This document shows positions 1 to 13,810 of a stretch of DNA of 64,000 bases, piece by piece. The DNA comes from Urechis unicinctus. Its lineage: Eukaryota > Annelida > Polychaeta > Xenopneusta > Urechidae. Position 1 is the first letter of the stretch. Each line of letters opens with the position of its first letter. The notes beneath the pieces were generated by a model. It saw only the letters and a program-made list of their open reading frames with translations, made no database searches and was not told where the DNA came from. The stretch is taken from the NCBI GenBank assembly GCA_034190875.2, contig CM067356.1, positions 64,622,798 to 64,686,797 of the forward strand. The letters run 5' to 3'. A program made the translations under genes and the position numbers.

Positions 1-186
1 ATGAGCAATAAAAAAGCTGTACTCTCAAAGCATCCCGACAAAGCTGTGATGTCAACAGAAAGAGAGTCCACGCTATGATTTTGCAGGTAATATCAATTAT
101 GCCAATATATTTATGACCAAATAGGCTATGTTAGCCAAAATTGTGCCAAATATTGTGTACGCATCCCGACGTTTTTTGTCTCAAGG

Positions 187-513
187 GTGGCTCGCCATTG
201 GTGAGTTAAATTAGTTTCACTAACATAGAGCCAAAAAAGATGCTATAGCTCGAACGCGTAGCCCATGACATCACGTCCGTCATTCCCATTGTTCTGTGAG
301 TTGGTGGTACTGTCAAAAATCCCTAATGGGGTGGCTCGCGTACATTGGTGAGTTAAATTAGTTTCACTAACATAGAGCCTTCAATAAGAGATGCTATAGA
401 TCGAACGCGCTCTATCTAGGTGATGGTTTTGCTTAACATAACATTCATAAGCATTTCAGATAATAACGTATGCATAACGTCCGTCATTCCCATTGTTCTG
501 TGAGTTGGTGGTA
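187..513. repeat. Short degenerate tandem duplication
   Basis: Two blocks are each present twice. A block beginning gtggctcgc and containing gagttaaattagtttcacta occurs at 187-258 and 331-410. A second block, cgtccgtcattcccattg followed by ttctgtgagttggtggtac, occurs near 272-310 and 475-513. Unequal spacing shows indels since duplication. No coding sense was found. Confidence 0.85.
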
Positions 514-540
514 CATGAGCTAAAACTCAAAAATATCTAA

Positions 541-905
541 TGTCAGGTAGACAACTGCGATAAAATCATTATGTGTAAAATTGTCGGGAAAATTACCAGG
601 CACAGTTGGGTCACTGTGATTACAAGGAGTTTAATGGCTATCGATATGCTTTCCGGCCTCACGAAATAATGCATAACAGCAATGTGATCGTTTTTGTACA
701 ACACCAAAACAAATTACCACATTAGATTGGACGTGTTCAACATAGAGCTGGTCAGGTAGACGACTGTAAAAAATTGTCGAAATTACCAGGCACTTTTGGG
801 TCACTGTGATTACAAGAGTTTAATGGTATCGAGTAATGTAACCAATGTGATCTTTGTACAACCTACCACATTAATTACCTGTTCAAAGAGCTGGTCATGT
901 AAAAC
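541..905. repeat. Diverged tandem repeat of about 200 bases
   Basis: The string gtcaggtagac, followed by attaccaggcac and gggtcactgtgattacaag, occurs at about 541-640 and again at 748-825 with small deletions. A third, more diverged part (gggtcactgtaattacaag) lies at 2391-2430, followed as in the others by a 'ttgtac...ccac...attaa' stretch. This looks like a decayed tandem array. Confidence 0.75.
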
Positions 906-1879
906 TCGATTTTTTACATTCAAAGCAGGCAATAACATTCAAAGCAGTAACAGAGCGTAGCGATAATGACATATAGTGATGGAAACGCGCATGTGCAATA
1001 ACCTGGCACGGTCAGCCTCTAAAAGAGGGTGTTTCTATAACACGGATATCGTTAAGTTGACGATGATTCGGCGACAACAGTACTTCGAAATGATAACAAT
1101 TGGGTTATTTCGGTAACTGGCGAAAAACGAAAGGAAATTAAAAGTTAAACCTTGCACCGAAATAATTCATGATTCAAGCTCACATTGTATGCTACTTATT
1201 CATCCCGATCACGCAGCACTACCTATAAAAATGTCACAATTTGTATGCATTTTTAACCTCAGGATAAGTCTCACATAAAAATATTACCCGGTATGATCAA
1301 AGTATATATTGTTACTCTGCAACAAAGATAAAGTTTTACTGGCAAAATGCTCACTAGTTGTGCCATAAAACTCATGAAATGCTCTCTTGAAAAGCGAATC
1401 TAATTTCCCTCGCATCTTTCGGAAGCAGAAGGGTATTACTCAAGCAACGCAAACATCCATGGTAACATAATTATCTGCCACTACACACAAACACGATTAC
1501 AAAGGACGAAAACAAATGTTTTATGTCCCTATTCGTGATTTACGTGACCGAAGTAAAATTATACACTCCAACAAACGGAAACACCAATGAAATATTATGC
1601 TAAGGGCGGTGCATTATTAACAATATAATACAGCAATCAGTTAACAACAGCCCACCAATCTTTGTTTGTAACGAGTCACGTGAGGAAATCAGACACGTTA
1701 TGATGCACATTTCTCTAATCAGCGAGCCATGCTTTAAGGGTAGTGTCTATTTGTTAGTTGCATGACGACATAGTGGTGATGACTTATATTTAGAAGTAAA
1801 GCAGTGATAGATATATACGAGATAAGCAAACTACAACCTGTACAACAATTACAACCTCTGCAAATCTATTAAAGTTAAG
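906..1879. other. AT-rich sequence with no recognisable feature
   Basis: No long open frame, microsatellite, transposon motif or RNA gene was seen on either strand. Confidence 0.6.
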
Positions 1880-1889
1880 CTTTGCAAAA

Positions 1890-2070
1890 ACGTCGATGCA
1901 AGTTTCCAGAGTATTCTATTATTCCTCCACTGGATGCCTGGTCATACAATAAACAGTTATACATAGGGAGAACACTAAAATCAGCGCCATTATACAGTAT
2001 CCTAGACCACTTCAATCACCACTTACAATGTTCAAATTGCAGGAGCCTTATTGCGACTGGCATATTACAT
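1890..2070. repeat. First copy of a diverged duplicate pair (1.9 kb / 3.5 kb)
   Basis: About 150 bases match 3515-3655. Shared strings include gggagaacactaaaatcagc and catacaataaacagttata (one base different in the partner). A 67-codon open frame overlaps this copy, but stops and indels in the partner argue against a conserved protein. Confidence 0.8.
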
Positions 2071-2520
2071 CGACCCTTACAGTAGGTTCAAGCAAAGACT
2101 ACAATCACAACGCAAGTCCCAATAGATGTTTACGAACATTTCCTGGGCCCATTTCAGACTGATAACCTAGTCTGGATTTTGCATATGCTTCCCAGCCTCA
2201 GCCAATTTTCTTTAATAAGCCAATGCGGAATGCCGTATTAGATTCAGCACGCGATTCATCTGCATGATACGTTTTGCTTACAAAATCACTGTCAAAACAT
2301 TCAGTAAATGTAAGTTCTGACAATTTGTGTGATAGCCACATCACTGCATTTATATACAGCGGGTACATGATTGTTACGCCAAGTTCTGGTGGGTCACTGT
2401 AATTACAAGCTAGGAGTTTAATGGTTATCGACGACAAAATTAGTCTAACCTATGTGCTTTTTGTACTAGACTGACCACGCTAATTAACTGTTGAAGGGCT
2501 GATAATTTTTATCATGTTCT

Positions 2521-3092
2521 ATAACGTTTGTGCGCATTTGAATATTATAACGATAGCTTGTATGCTTATATTGAAGCATGAAAAGGGCCCGCAAGGCTCA
2601 TCGTAGTTTTTTTTTATCCTGCTAATAACGAAACTTAGGGAGCAGCTACATCTTAAGACATCGTCTCTAATGAAGAAATTCTGTAATATTGATCAGCTTT
2701 GGATACAGATATGTCACGTTAAATGCGGAAGCGAATTCTAAAACACTCTCAAACGAAATAAATCAGTTGTTAGTGCGGAACCTGGAAAAAGAATTCCTTG
2801 TGGGCAGTAGGCTGTTTAAGTACTTTCCATTAGAATGGGGAGGCGACAGACCAGTACGCATTCATTCATTCCCATTGAAATGCTACTTGTTCAACGTTCT
2901 TATAAAACTTTGTTACGCCCGATATGTTGTGAAAGCAGATGACAATCAATGCATTAGAGTTCGTCTAGGGAAAGAAGCAAGGTACTGTTTGCCCACAGCA
3001 GTCTTCGCATAATGTATTGCAACAGACATTATCATTACCTTCAAATATGTAATAATAAAAAATGACATTGTGATGTTGATTCAAGGCACGTA
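2521..3092. other. Unsupported 107-codon open frame and surrounding AT-rich DNA
   Basis: A plus-strand frame is open at 2689-3012 with mixed residue composition. It shows no domain motif that I recognise, no signal peptide and no duplicate in the window. It could be a chance frame or a relic exon; chance is more likely at this length and base composition. Confidence 0.35.
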
Positions 3093-3180
3093 GGTTCAAT
3101 GCACACAAACGTAGAAGAAACGAATATTTATTCATCAGTAGCATTAGTTAGTGAAACAATAACATCAAAAAGACAGAATG
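3093..3180. repeat. First copy of a diverged duplicate pair (3.1 kb / 10.1 kb)
   Basis: The string acacaaacgtagaagaa, followed by a 'gcattagtt..aaacaat' stretch and 'acagaatgc', recurs at 10117-10206 with substitutions and short indels. Together with the next pair this points to an old tandem duplication with an offset of 6-7 kb. Confidence 0.7.
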
Positions 3181-3514
3181 CGTTATGGCATATGTAAATG
3201 TCGAAGACATCTACAAAGAAACACGTTAATTGTAAAAATTTTCAAGCTATTTAGTTGCTAAATGACAAACACCCGTCAGTGAACAACGCACCATTTAATA
3301 GATGTGTTTATTCGCTTATTGTTGTTATTGACCGTCAGTATAATTGGTTGTAATTAATTGCTCTTTGATTGTAACTGACAGAAACAAAAGCAACTGCCCC
3401 AATTCAAACTGACGGAATGCAAGTTCGAAGTACACGGAATTGCATAGTGTACATCAAAGAACTGAAATGGCACCTTTAGGATAATATAGATGTGAGGCAG
3501 CGTGCTGTGAATTA

Positions 3515-3655
3515 TTCATTTATTTCTCCACTAGATTCCTGATCATACAATAGACAGTTATAAACAGGGAGAACACTAAAATCAGCGCAATGATTTAATA
3601 CCTCTATCCACATCAATCACCACGTACAATGTTTAAATTGCCAGAGCCTTAAAGA
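3515..3655. repeat. Second copy of the 1.9 kb / 3.5 kb duplicate
   Basis: This copy matches 1890-2070 in the same orientation at roughly 80 percent identity by eye, with an indel after the shared string gggagaacactaaaatcagc. Confidence 0.8.
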
Positions 3656-3660
3656 CATTG

Positions 3661-4220
3661 ATCAAACTGTTACAAAAGGCACAAGAAAGCTGTTTATGTT
3701 TGACTGATTTAGCTATCATTCCAGTGACATGAACCATGAACAATAAGCAAATAAATATATTTGGGGCCCTTGGACAGCAATGTTATTGGCTTTAGGGTAT
3801 TATGAACTGTGGAGTCATAAAACAGTGTATGTCATCGAAACCTTTGTCATTATTCATAATGAATGTCTGACAATTTCAAAGCAGCGTTCATAATTTGCCG
3901 TGACTAACAATATGGGCAGGCCGGCCATACTATAATCGACATAGAACTGACCAAGTAAATACAAACGAACATATCTTAATCGAAAAAATAAGCTAGAATG
4001 AAGATCTAGTCTAGTCTCTCGTTTTATAAATGAGCGACTATTATGATGTGATTGTTAATTGCATAAGAACATAGATATAATTATTCATGTAGTCGACCAA
4101 AAAACAGTTGGTATTCATGCTGATTAGCAAATGTGCAATTTCGCATATCTATCATGCTCAATATGATATTATCTTCCTGCATTAAGTTCTAAAACACCAC
4201 GCCACAGGGCTTTCTCAATA
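3661..4220. other. AT-rich sequence, nothing recognised
   Basis: No frame, repeat array or transposon motif could be supported here. Confidence 0.55.
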
Positions 4221-4239
4221 GTTATGTCATGGAAACAAA

Positions 4240-4410
4240 ACGGTTAGGGGGCTGCAATCTTATCCACATTACGCCACACTGCCCTCTAACCGATAAATCT
4301 GGATTACCTGTATAGACCATGCGTTGTAGTGCCGTACAATGTCTGTAATAATACGAACTTGGGTAGCGGCATTCAGTCGCATAAAAGTGATGGTCAGCCC
4401 TCAGTGCCGG
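4240..4410. repeat. First copy of a diverged duplicate pair (4.2 kb / 10.5 kb)
   Basis: A stretch containing gataaatctgga and aatacgaacttgggtag matches 10490-10665, including the shared tail 'cagccctcagtg'. Overlapping open frames occur on both strands in this copy only and are not conserved in the partner, so I do not call a gene. Confidence 0.75.
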
Positions 4411-4530
4411 CGTCTTGCAGAACGGTACTTTGCGGAGACAATTACAATCATTCTTTCTACTAAATTGCCAAATATATAAAGCTGCCTGCGCACTAAACAG
4501 TGCAAACATAACTCTTACTAAAGGATACAA

Positions 4531-6939
4531 AGTCTTAAGCCATTTTGTGCTTGGTCAACGGGTTTTCTATATTAAATTGTATACTCCCAAATGCTAACGT
4601 GGATATCGACGTACATTCACTTATCGCTCCAAGGGAGTTTTTATAAAACATTACGAGCTACCTCTTATTCCCAATTTAAAGTATGCCATTCACCATTCAT
4701 GCAACATGCCTACCTACTTATTAATCAATTATTGATGACCATTTGGCAGGGCACCTGTGGACCTAACGGACTTCAATGCTATGGCCCCCATCAACATTAG
4801 GTATTGTGTGGCCATTGCTATTAATTATACAGGTGGGAAATATGATGCATCGTTCATGACAATGTAGCACGTAACACGAGGAATAAGAGTGTTTAACGGT
4901 AATCATTGGCATGCTGCTGAGGATGATATGCACGTGCAATGTTATGTACAATGAATTGTAATCAAACCAATTGCCCCAGTCATCGTATCCAATTGTCGAA
5001 AACAAGCATATCTCTGAATCGATATAGCACAAGTATCTAGTTACTTGCTCTAACCAGTGGCTGAGAGGCCAACATATGCACAACATACGGAATCTAGAAC
5101 AAGATCTTATTTAGAAATAAAATGGTTGGTCATCGACATATCCGCGATCGTTATGTCAAGTTATGATGGTAACGTCTTGCTTTAATGTCGAATATATAAA
5201 TAAAGCTCCCATATAAGGGCAAAACGTATCGCCCGACTTTCCATAAACTGCAATATGTCATGTGCAATTTCTACCTCTGCGACAGTATCGGGAAACTCAT
5301 TAAATATAGAGGCGTAAATGCGCCATCAAACAACTTAAACAATAGACCTTGCAACCAGCGATGGGTTGTGTCCGGATTAAGAAAGTGTCACAAGATCCAG
5401 GCCAATCCAATTCCTTGCAACTTGTTATATATTTGTAAATCATAAGATTTGTCCGGTAAAGGACTGGTCATTGAGAACTGAAGGGTTGAACAAAGAGGTC
5501 CGTATTCTCGGATATAAAGAAATTCTGCAATTATAGTCCAGAGGATAAGAGTGAATTTACTTGATTTAGCCATGAGAAACTTAAATCATGCTCTTTTTGT
5601 ATCTTGGCTTTCGTTGTGTTGCTATTTACGAGTCAACAATTTCAACTGACATCCCACGTTTTTGCTTGAACATCACCAGAAGAGTGCTACACAGTCTTAT
5701 TGCTGATTGTTGATTGCAACTGTCGCGTGTCACGGAGCGTTAAACAAGGTCTGTGTGACTACGCTGTACGCGAATGTTTAGGTTCCGCAATGCATCGAGT
5801 GCCTGTGAATTTGTATGAGCGGTATTTTTATAAACAGAGGAGAGGATAAGAGTGAGTATATAAACCATAGTTTTAACATCACCAGAAGAGTGCTACAGGT
5901 AAATCGTGCCTGTGACGGCAGGTACATTTTTATCAGACACATGTCTCCATAAGCTGTTCAGAACAATAATTGAGCTCTGTTGCGCCTTCAAGACTGGACG
6001 GAACCATCAATATCCCACGGAGGTTTTTGGCCCACGTCAAGGCAGGGACCTCAAAGACGCTAAGAGGCTCACTTTGAGTGGTGCTGCGGTGATCATTTCC
6101 CGAATTATAATACATTGCAATCGTAAGGTGGGGGTATAGTGAAACAAACAAAAGCACATGAGAATACTCGGCTGGCGTCACTGCGATTGATTAGAGCGGG
6201 AAAATGTCGTTTCACGGAGCCTTGCCGCTGCCAAAACAATAGGCTTATGAATAGAAAAAATAGCAAGTACACTATAACATAAATGATAACCTGATCAATC
6301 ACACCAGACTTGGGTACGCCGATCGATAACAGTTCTTCTTTAACAGCGTCCGCACTGTGGATGGTAGATTTAGACTGTCAATAACTGTCTGGAGCGAATA
6401 AACTGACCTGGAGTCAAAATGTTTGTACATGTCAAAGACATTGAAGGTCTCGAGCAAAGAGTTCATAGCTATGCTGAGCTGAGTGACGATTATGAAATTA
6501 CACGATATACTCCCCCGTCAAACAAACGCAGTTGGATAGTTTGTGAGTAGAATTTACAAACACGTACGTATTATAACCAGATATGTTCATTAACCTTTGT
6601 ATTAATGACTGTGATATAGTTTTTAATGCTGATTATTCTGTCAATCATATGCTATTACTTCTTCGATTCAAACAATGCATGATGCTATTTCGCCGTAGAC
6701 AGCTAATTATAGGGAACAGGATCCCATCCAATCATCCACAAAGAGATACGGAATAACCTCACTGGTCCATAATTCATCCAGATAGTGCGAAGCTGTGGTG
6801 ATTGATCATTTGGCGGTTGAAAACACACATTCCGCTGTCCGATGAGCTGTGTAAGCAAATCGGCCATATTTAATAAAAGCAGTTTATTATACATGCATGC
6901 AGTCCTATATCGGCCAAAAAAAACAGAACATCTTCCTCC
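4531..6939. other. 2.4 kb without a supportable gene
   Basis: Several 60-120-codon frames overlap on both strands with no family resemblance that I can see. A small internal duplication is visible: gaggataagagtga occurs at about 5543 and 5839, and acatcaccagaagagtgcta occurs near 5670 and 5877. These suggest local tandem duplication and divergence. Confidence 0.5.
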
Positions 6940-7200
6940 AGATATTGATGCAACAGTGTAACCGTGTGATAGCGGAAGACGATAACACCTGTTATGATGG
7001 TACGTACGCAGTGCCCCTTGTAATGGAATCTCAGCGATCAATAAAAAGTATAGGCGAACCATATACGGCCGCTGGCTCGTTTTGATGTGTTAGTGCTGGT
7101 ATTATGAATACGCAAATGGCACTGTGAATTGCTTCCATTTGTGCAATCGCTGTGATGTAAGAAGCATAAAACGCAAACTGACATTGTGGCGGACGATTGC
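6940..7200. repeat. First copy of a diverged duplicate pair (6.9 kb / 15.9 kb)
   Basis: Shared landmarks with 15880-16085, in order, are caacagtgtaac versus acaatgtaacag, then ataacacctgttatgat, ttgt.atggaatc, tggtatt.tgaatac, and tggcggacgat. Divergence is high (roughly 25-30 percent by eye), so the duplication is old. Open frames crossing the two copies are not conserved between them. Confidence 0.7.
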
Positions 7201-10116
7201 ATCTACTACTACTATTGCATCCGATGTATTCGTCTGATCGTTAATATTATTTACATCAAAAGCCCAGCATTAACATTACATAGGTAAAGGTTATCGAAGC
7301 TAAGAAAATATTCATTTGCGGAAATCCAACCCCATGTTGGAAGCGCACAACTCCAAAACATAAATCAAATACAGGCAATAATTACCTTTCCGTACTGTTA
7401 ACGGAGTCAAAATAAACCCATAAAACTCGGGTATTTCGAAAACCTCAATGTCATAGAAACTTGCCCAAAGTCGTAGATGAGTTTTGTCGATTTATTTGTA
7501 TCATACGTGATGCTGATGGCCAATCTGAAAAGATCATCCTGAGAAAGGCCATTGATGACTTGTGGGACAGGAACGTGCACACTGGATAGTAACATCATAA
7601 TGTAATCGCCGAGAAGAAGCCATCTGTCTAATGTGCAGCTTCAGGTGCCCGAAGCCATATTTATCCGTAGTTTGCACTGAGTACTTTTATCCTGACTGAA
7701 CCAACTCCGCCTTATTTGGCTATAAGGTTATTGCAAACATTCATGTGGTACGAAGTAAATTGTTTGCCTTTGAACGTAGATCAAGTTACCACCTAAGAGG
7801 GCATTATCAACCATCGCAACAACAATACCTAAAAAACTGCCAACCGGGTTTCTTCACAGCAAACCAGTTATTACACCTGGTAATATTCAGCATTTACTTG
7901 AAACCGCAAACTTAATTATGCACATATGAAGGCAATTGTGGTTGTTATATGCGAGAAACAGTTTGGAGTTTTTTTGGGATAGGAGGAAACGTTGCTGGTA
8001 ATTTTGCGATGTTAGGCACTCTAGAAGGCTATCTTGTGAATAGCATAAAAACACAACTGCTAGACCATGCAGCGCGAGACACAACAATCACATTATCGAA
8101 TCGGATCGACAATTCCACCTTACCATTGCTGTACGACTATTCAACGTTATGGTAATTACGAAATTCATTATTTGGCTACACTACCTAATACAAACTTAAC
8201 AACAATGCCTACGATTTCCAATCGATTTATCTACAATGCACGTTCAAAACGGAAAACTTTAGAAACTTTTGTTCCTCATACGCACAGTGCCAACAGTGTA
8301 ATGTCAGAAGACAACAAAACCGCAGATTTGCTGAATGGTTACCTACAATTAGTAAACAATTATGCTAGTACGACTCCTGGCACAAGTTACAATATTCAAT
8401 GGTTGTGCTGAGGAACATATGGCAAAAATGCCAATTAGTCAGGATGAAAATAGTCAACCTCCTTTTATCTCGTACCAGGCATCTGGCCGACGAGACATTC
8501 AATGACCACTTGAGTGCTCGCTAGCTATAATGACAGTACCACTTTGATAGTACGCTTCTCGACATCTATCAGCAATCAGCCGGTCAAATTATAAAGTAGA
8601 AATGTCACTGAAAGCGTTTTAACGTATAAGCAATGCTAAGGGGTAGTTAATGTTTTTTGAAGTTATCATTATTATACTAAGTAAAGAAGTTGAGCAGTGC
8701 AGTGAAGCTGATATGTCATAACCCAAGAGCTGCCAGAATAAGCCGATATAATATTTTGTATTGCTGTCGTGTTAATTGGACGACTATATCATCTGAATCT
8801 CTTGGTTCAGTCAAACCAACATATTAACTTAATAAAACCGTCAATTGTGTGATATGGTTTTTTTCAAAGGCTGGCTACTTTTTTGCTCTTTCTATGCAAA
8901 CGTTTCATTTTTGCAACGATTACACACTGGTGATAAACAGCAAATGGTCAATATATGCTGTTTATTATTTGTATGAGTAAGCTAGCCCGTTTATACCTCC
9001 TGTACCCGGGTGATAAACTTCTGGAATATTATAAATATAATATTATAATTTAAACCATTAATAACGATGGTTTGGAAATTATGACGCCTACGTGCGTAGT
9101 CGGATGGATGCTGCAGCGATGGGGATGTTGTTTGCAGTACATATATAGTATATCGCTGTTATATAAGCCGAAGAAAGTCTGATACTCTTGATATGCGACT
9201 ATCTTTCCCATCAGTGTGATATACCTGAATGAGTCAAGGAATATCATTAACCAAATACTCACATATGCAATACCTCCGGGTAATCATCTCTCCATGCCTT
9301 GCTTAGCTTTAAACGGAATGCGTCGTAAAAGAACTTCAGGCCAATAACGGAGAAATTTGTAAATAATTAGAACTTTGCAACCAAGCCCATCAATACATGC
9401 ACAGATGTTATTGTTGCATTCATCTGCTATAGAACATTATATGAGTGCGAAAACAGTGGATTTGACTAAACAGCTTAAGAGAGAGACAAGATTTGCCAGC
9501 ATTGCACAGTCCCCGATCCCTTACATTTCAGATGCAAAAAATGCAGTTTCATATATTGAATATCACCTTAATATCGATCAATATTACATTTTTTAGTGTG
9601 TCTTTCAACATCAATAACGCCCTTTAACCATCACAATAACAATAGCAATTTGCGATATACAGCAGATGCTGATATGAGCAAATAATGTGTCCATTTCACA
9701 GAAGCGCCATCTACGGCAACTTTTCGATATATGTCTATGGTGAATCGTGCTGTTCTCGATTATTATGGGCTTGTCAATGCCAAAGGAAATAGCTCTAAAA
9801 TATCAGCTTGTGTAACATATTTACATTTTAATTGGGCTATTATTGGTTGGGATTGTTTGAATCGTATCTCATGAATATATATGTAACCGGAATAAGACGT
9901 GGGTGATTACATAAGAGGCTGCCGGGGAAATCTGTAGTTTAAGTATTGACAGGTGCATTTGTTTGAAAATGGAATTATGCCGTAGAGTGTTATTGCAAAG
10001 CTTAATAAACCACAAGGTACTTCGAATAATGCTTCCATCTGTGCCCAGCATCCTAAACACTGCATCAGCCGCAGTAGTTAAGAAGAAATATAGCATATGG
10101 ATTCATGGCACGTCAT
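7201..10116. other. 2.9 kb without a supportable gene
   Basis: AT-rich sequence with scattered frames of 63-114 codons, none with recognisable motifs. The longest (8067-8411, plus) is compositionally ordinary and has no duplicate. No microsatellite longer than about 15 bases was seen. Confidence 0.5.
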
Positions 10117-10206
10117 AGAAAGACGCACAAACGTAGAAGAAGCAATAGTATATTTCATCGTGGCATTAGTTGGAGAAACAATTACAAAACCAACAACAGA
10201 ATGCAT
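10117..10206. repeat. Second copy of the 3.1 kb / 10.1 kb duplicate
   Basis: Matches 3093-3180 in the same orientation; the string gcacaaacgtagaagaa marks the alignment. Confidence 0.7.
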
Positions 10207-10489
10207 CTGCGTTATTGACTTAGAATTGACTAAGTAAACATCAAAGAATGTAGCAATATAAATCGATAAAAGAATCCAGAAGGAACATTTCTGATCAACG
10301 TCCTTTTTACTGGGTCCTTCATCACATGAACCAATACTAAGCAATAATTGATTCCGATAGTTTACCCGGATGAACCGCTACCGCCAAAAGCACGTGTGGC
10401 TCAAAGAGAATGTTTGGCTTGTAAATTTAATGATTATTGACACTAAAGCGGCTATTATGCTGTAGTGTCAAATCAATGAGAACAAAGAG

Positions 10490-10665
10490 AAAATTAACCG
10501 GCAATCTTATCAAAGTTGTGCCACGCTGCCCTCGATCAGATAAATCTGGATAACTGGTCCCATATGTTGTAGTGTCGTACAATGTTTGTATTAATACGAA
10601 CTTGGGTAGAGGCTTTGATGCAGTCGTTGACATTTAGTCCCGTAAGAGCGATAGGCAGCCCTCAG
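10490..10665. repeat. Second copy of the 4.2 kb / 10.5 kb duplicate
   Basis: Matches 4240-4410; shared strings include gataaatctgga and aatacgaacttgggtag. The same order as the 3.1/10.1 kb pair supports one old duplication covering both. Confidence 0.75.
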
Positions 10666-10680
10666 TGAATTGTCAAGTAG

Positions 10681-13600
10681 ATAAAACTCATGATGGTTTA
10701 GTAGCTAGCAATTATAATGACGCTATAATATGTGTCAAAATATATTTGCGCGACCTTTTATGTAATGAGTCGTGATTCGTAGGGGAAGGGTGTGGTTAGC
10801 TGTACCTAAGTGGTATACGACTCGATAGATCATGGTGAGTGGCTTACGAGCGCAAGGTAACTGTGTTTAGCGCTGTGGCGCATTTTGGTGAACAAATTCA
10901 TCAACTCACCCATGTGTTGTCTTGGCGGGTGGGGTGTTTTCTTGCTTGTCACAATAAGAGAGACTGTTCAATGCACCCACAAGCACCGCATAAAAACGCA
11001 TGGTTGTGTTATGGAGTAAGTATTTAAATAACGTTGCTAATACCCAAAACGGATTAGCCAGAACAGGCCGTGCAAATGTGTTACTATTCATATGTGATGA
11101 CAATAGCTACGCTCGGATTTGACAAGGATAGCTGACATTAAGCTGTGTAAATAGCAACGACCATCGAATATGGTAACTTCAAATTAATGACACTTCCTAC
11201 GTTTTCTATTTAGACCAAGTGGACTGTACTGCCTACCAAATCAGCGTACTTAAAGAGACTGAATGAACGCGTATGAATAGATGCACACAAACATAATATC
11301 CTCCGCATCGCATAAAATGTTCCAATTAGGCGATTGGTAGAAACGTTATTGATTAAGACAGTCATCACAATAACTTCGAGTCATTAATTCTTGCAAACAA
11401 GTTAGACCCAATCGGCATTGATAATATGCGCCATGATGCTATAACTAACAACTGCAAGCCCACTTGTTGTGGTTGAGTTCCGCGGTAAAATGAAAACAGC
11501 ACCATCACACTGTAAACGACACTAACGCTTTGGCTATCCCAGCTTCAGCAAACCATTGCATTATGACAATAATATGAACCTGTCCGCCAGCAAATAATGC
11601 TATTAGGATTTGTAATCGGTGATATCATTAACATATATCTATGTGATTTACTACCTCAGTACTTAAGTTGATGAACCATTTAAAGACTTTTGCGGGCCAT
11701 TCCCTTTTTAGATAATAAATTGCGTGTGACGAATCAAGTGTGGTTTAATAATCCGTTAAAAGGTGTGGCAATGGATCACAGTATCGGAGCTGGTTTTGTT
11801 AATCATTTAGCCAATTAACTTAAGCCCACTGTAGACTGCACCTCCTCGAACCAGCTTCAAATAGTGGAAGTATTTCCATGATACGCAAGCGCAGCCAGTG
11901 AAATCTTTTTATTTTATATTCACGAGTTTCTTCTTGTCTAATCAGCATCACAGCACGCATAATATATTGTTGATAATGTAGTTTAAATATCTTGAGCCGC
12001 AATACGAAACTTCACATTATCACAATTTTGCCAATTTTTATGACAATTGAGAACTCCCTTTATTTATGTGGCCCCAGTCGGTCAGTTTATCTCTCGTCCC
12101 GCACGTTTGTGCTCCATTACCCGCGCAGAGGTTCTAACCTTAGGCGACAGATGATGCAACACATCAATAATTTGTAATAAAACACCATAGATGACCTGTT
12201 CTGAAAACGCTAGCAATCGAGCAGTAATTCGACCAGTAGTAACATCTGGTTCTTGATAAAATCCCACGCATGCTCCGTGTATTACTTAGCTTAACCACAC
12301 AGCCAGGGTGATGGTATTTGAAGGTATGATTGATTATGCAGCCTGTCAACACGATAATGACCTGTTATGCCTAACAAGTAGACAATTTACCTTAAGCAGG
12401 TGCACTTGAATCAGGATGCACATATATACAGATCCCCCACACATGGACAAATTACTTGATGCATTTTTTCATCTTCGCCGCTGACGTGAACAAATTTTAT
12501 TTTTGTCTGTCTTGCCTTATCACACTGTGTGATGTGACACTGATAACAGAACAACCAATGAAAATTAATCGAAGTTGGAACTAAAATGATCGCACATATC
12601 CATGGCTGTGAGTAAACATCAAATATATGAAGTCTCTGATATACGGCGGAAATATATTGCCAGTTATCCCGATCACGGCGACAATTGTTGGATCTGCAGA
12701 CATAAATTGTCTTCAGAGAACTCATTAAATATAGAAGCACAAATTCAACTAAATAGACAACCAAGAAGTAAGAAAGACATAATGAATATTAGCTTATTTA
12801 TCTCAGGTCAATTTAAACAGCAGCTGATTATTTAACCGAAAGGGAATAGGATTACACCTTAAAATTATAGATCTTGCATATCGCTAAATGTTAAGATGTT
12901 AAGATTGACATCTTAGCTTTTCGTATTGCTTTAATCTCGTCGAAACAATTTGAACAAATCGTATACATCCACTTAACAATAACGCAATCCATTGCGAGGG
13001 ATGAAGGATATCCGTTTACAGAAAACAGCTTGAAAGCTGGAACTTTAGGCAAGTCAAGGCGATTAGACAAATGACATTTGACGGCCACTAATTGCGGAAG
13101 CGGGATCCAGGTCGGCAATCTTATTGCGGCGCAAACCTGATGGATGTATCAGATGTCGCGTTACGAGGGATCATGTTAGAGTAGACACAACAGCCACTAT
13201 ATATTTAGAAATTTTCTGATTCTGGCGCAGCAGAATAATAGAATTTTACAATTTTTCGTTTACCAAGAAATCAATCCTGAAACCCTGACGGAGGTTTACC
13301 AGTCTAACACGTTATGGGCGTCGCCACTATGTTTAATGGACGATGAAACAATAGTCTATAGCAAGCCTCTCCCCATTAGAAGCATATCCTATCAAGCATC
13401 TTGACGTTTATGTGTAGATATGTCCATTAAGTGTAGTTACTTATTGCACGCAATGCAAAAAAAAAATGGTTTTGAACAGGGTATCATGGGGATTCTGGAT
13501 GAATTGTGGCGATCGTTTAACAAAAAACTATTCGTTAAGCGTGTTGCATTGAATATTAACACTTATCCTCAGACAATTGCTGCAAACATTTAATTCTTAG

Positions 13601-13810
13601 CAATTACAGATCATAGCAACTGTCCGTCATCGCTATCCATGTCAGCGTAAGCTGCCCAGGGCAGATATTTAACTAATCGATAAATTGCTTCCGATTATTC
13701 AGGCAATAAGCCTACTGCCGGATTATTTTCTTGGTATTTCACAAACTAGGCAGAAGAAACAGGAAAGTGCCGCAAGCCCTGTGTGGTCACAGCTATAAGA
13801 GAATCATTCC
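10681..13810. other. 3.1 kb without a supportable gene
   Basis: Short frames up to 117 codons (12411-12764, minus) show no domain signature. An eight-base 'aagatgtt' is tandemly repeated at about 12892-12900. Nothing else was recognised. Confidence 0.5.
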